64,000 nt of DNA from Saprospiraceae bacterium (GTDB lineage Bacteria > Bacteroidota > Bacteroidia > Chitinophagales > Saprospiraceae). Of the stretch, positions 62,699 through 64,000 are shown piece after piece. The DNA lies in NCBI GenBank assembly GCA_028279185.1, contig JANQSS010000112.1, forward strand, positions 124,001-188,000, written 5' to 3'. The notes beneath the pieces are model-generated. The model was not told the origin of the DNA. It was given only the letters and a program-made list of their open reading frames with translations, and did not search any database. The position numbers and the translations under genes were made by a program. The stretch's first letter is position 1; the number at the start of each line of letters is the position of its first letter.

Positions 62699-64000
62699 TT
62701 ATTTCAATTGAGCCTGAATCTCTTCGATTAATTTAGCCTGCTCTTCAATGATAACTTGCTGTTCTTGAATTGCCTTTGTAAGAACGGGAATCAGCTCCAT
62801 GTAGTTTACACTCTTCCCGTTGAATTGTTCACCGGTTGTACTTTCAACTGATTGCCCATCTTGAACGAGCTCTGGAAATACAGTTTGAATTTCTTGTGCG
62901 ATGAAGCCATGCCGCTTTCCTTTTGCAAAGTCTAATTCTTCAAACTCTTCTGATCGGTATTCATAGTCTACCGGATTTAACTGCATAATTTTTTCAGTGG
63001 CATTTTCCAATTGAGAAATATTCTTCTTAAATCGTGCATCCGAGGCTGCGAGCATTTCGCCGGTAATACAAACATCGCCAAAGACTTTTAATCTATTTAC
63101 ACCATCTGGAGCTCCACCTATACCTACATAGCCTAAATCATCAAGTTGCATGCGCGTAATGTCACTACATAAGAAATTAATACCTGTTTCTCCATCAATA
63201 TTCGCCGAACTGAGGTTTGATTCAAAAAATATTGCTCCGACTTGATTTGACCCTACAAATGCTGATCGACTAGAACTAGCATAATTTGAGTTTGCCCCGG
63301 TATACCAATCTATGTAGGAATTATTTCCAACCATAGCGATTTCCCTGGCATCGTTGATGACGAGTGCGTCATTCGTCTTAGGTTCCAGTGTATTTCCAAT
63401 GGTGATTGGCCTTGCCCATCTATTCCAATTCGCATCGAATCCCCAGCTAAAATAATCTCCGTTAAAAAAGAGTGCCTCTTCTCCGTTTGCCTGCAATACC
63501 TGGCTAAAAGCACCTGAATACGTTCGATTAATCACCCCATCCGAAGTTAGACCATCACAGGTTACCTGACCAATGACATTCACATTTCCATCGGAGGTTG
63601 CACCATCACATGTTACTCGTCCATTTACATTTAAGTCACCGTCGTCCTCCAACGTCATGACGTCTGAGCCAGAAGTAGCGTTGATACCGGCCTTAAACAA
63701 TAAGTCATTATGAAACGCAGTAATAAATCCTTGTTCTGTATATGTGCTAGGTGCAGAGGCAGTGTTTCTCATAAATCGAATAGATGATTGTGAGGTAGAT
63801 GTATGAAATCTTCTAAAATCCAATGTGGCATTTGTATTGGTGATGTCAATACCAGAGGTAAATCGTCCCTCTCCGAGAACTTCTAATTTATATGTTGGAT
63901 TTGTAAATCCGATACCAACTTTGTCACCAGTCTGTGATAATATGACATCGCCATTTCCATTCGTCGTCCATTGTGCTTCTGCGGAAAGAGTAAAGAGAAG
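62699..64000 (-). CDS. Secreted fibre-like protein with C-terminal S74 intramolecular chaperone (5' partial)
   Basis: The frame stays open to the right edge (434 codons). The outermost codons read LLFTLSAEAQWTTNGNG, the end of a signal peptide, so only the first dozen or so residues are missing. Beta-helical fibre repeats follow (GDKVGIGFTNPTYKLEVLGE, GDLNVNGRVTCDGATSDGNV and VNVIGQVTCDGLTSDGVI, a direct duplication). The last ~120 residues are a Peptidase_S74 chaperone-of-endosialidase domain (AASDARFKKNISQLENA, with the catalytic Ser and Lys; FIAQEIQTVFPELV) ending in a coiled coil (QEQQVIIEEQAKLIEEIQAQ). In phage tail spikes this domain trimerises the fibre and then cleaves itself off. Here it is on a Sec-exported cell protein. 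Confidence 0.88.
   Translation of the reverse strand, partial: LLFTLSAEAQWTTNGNGDVILSQTGDKVGIGFTNPTYKLEVLGEGRFTSGIDITNTNATLDFRRFHTSTSQSSIRFMRNTASAPSTYTEQGFITAFHNDLLFKAGINATSGSDVMTLEDDGDLNVNGRVTCDGATSDGNVNVIGQVTCDGLTSDGVINRTYSGAFSQVLQANGEEALFFNGDYFSWGFDANWNRWARPITIGNTLEPKTNDALVINDAREIAMVGNNSYIDWYTGANSNYASSSRSAFVGSNQVGAIFFESNLSSANIDGETGINFLCSDITRMQLDDLGYVGIGGAPDGVNRLKVFGDVCITGEMLAASDARFKKNISQLENATEKIMQLNPVDYEYRSEEFEELDFAKGKRHGFIAQEIQTVFPELVQDGQSVESTTGEQFNGKSVNYMELIPVLTKAIQEQQVIIEEQAKLIEEIQAQLK

Overview
The window reads as chromosomal DNA of a Bacteroidota bacterium, most likely a Saprospiria/Chitinophagia-type marine or sludge organism. The evidence is gene content and style: several secreted proteins end in type A sorting domains of the type IX secretion system (T9SS), and there are PorT-like outer-membrane barrels, TPR-CHAT proteins, a giant Rhs/YD protein, many ECF sigma factors, no obvious Shine-Dalgarno sequences, AT-rich spacers, and many TTG/GTG starts. 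No rRNA, CRISPR array or intact transposase was seen.

Layout. 1-16.8 kb: a 5'-truncated T9SS adhesin-like protein, an outer-membrane barrel, a degenerate beta-phosphoglucomutase-like protein beside a GH13 amylase lipoprotein, then a long minus-strand run (TPR adenylate cyclase, secreted lipase-like hydrolase, DUF4846 lipoprotein, serine beta-lactamase-like lipoprotein, TMTC-like glycosyltransferase, sterol-desaturase-family enzyme, RNase Z, STAS protein). 17.1-20.5 kb: clpC and infC. 20.6-27.9 kb: a tightly coupled four-gene operon of a TolC protein with an N-terminal substrate-binding-like domain, a membrane fusion protein, an RND pump and a potassium-channel-like protein.

28.2-51.6 kb is the accessory part. 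It holds two cassettes of identical plan: a Sec-exported, C-terminally membrane-anchored TPR-CHAT protease-like protein on the plus strand converges on a minus-strand pair made of an ECF-type sigma factor and a single-pass TPR protein placed like an anti-sigma factor. Between the cassettes lie a T9SS protein, tRNA-Asp(GTC) with a decayed 2-kb element bounded by a 50-bp duplication of the tRNA 3' part, a T9SS von Willebrand A protein, a 2282-residue Rhs protein with an unrecognised C-terminal tip, and a triple-PKD T9SS protein. The cassettes are the best candidate for a little-described system: their predicted topology puts protease and anti-sigma sensor domain in the same compartment, and the gene set recalls the TPR-CHAT/Csx30/RpoE module of type III-E CRISPR without any CRISPR parts.

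52.2-64 kb: a third sigma factor coupled to a protein with an inner-membrane helix, long linker and outer-membrane barrel (dual-membrane anti-sigma architecture), a repeat-rich lipoprotein, a chitobiase-C-terminal-domain protein, galK, a VOC protein, a LytTR regulator, a coupled TPR histidine kinase/LuxR response regulator pair, and a secreted protein ending in an endosialidase-type intramolecular chaperone that runs off the right edge. A recurring theme is periplasmic TPR domains joined across the membrane to signalling outputs.
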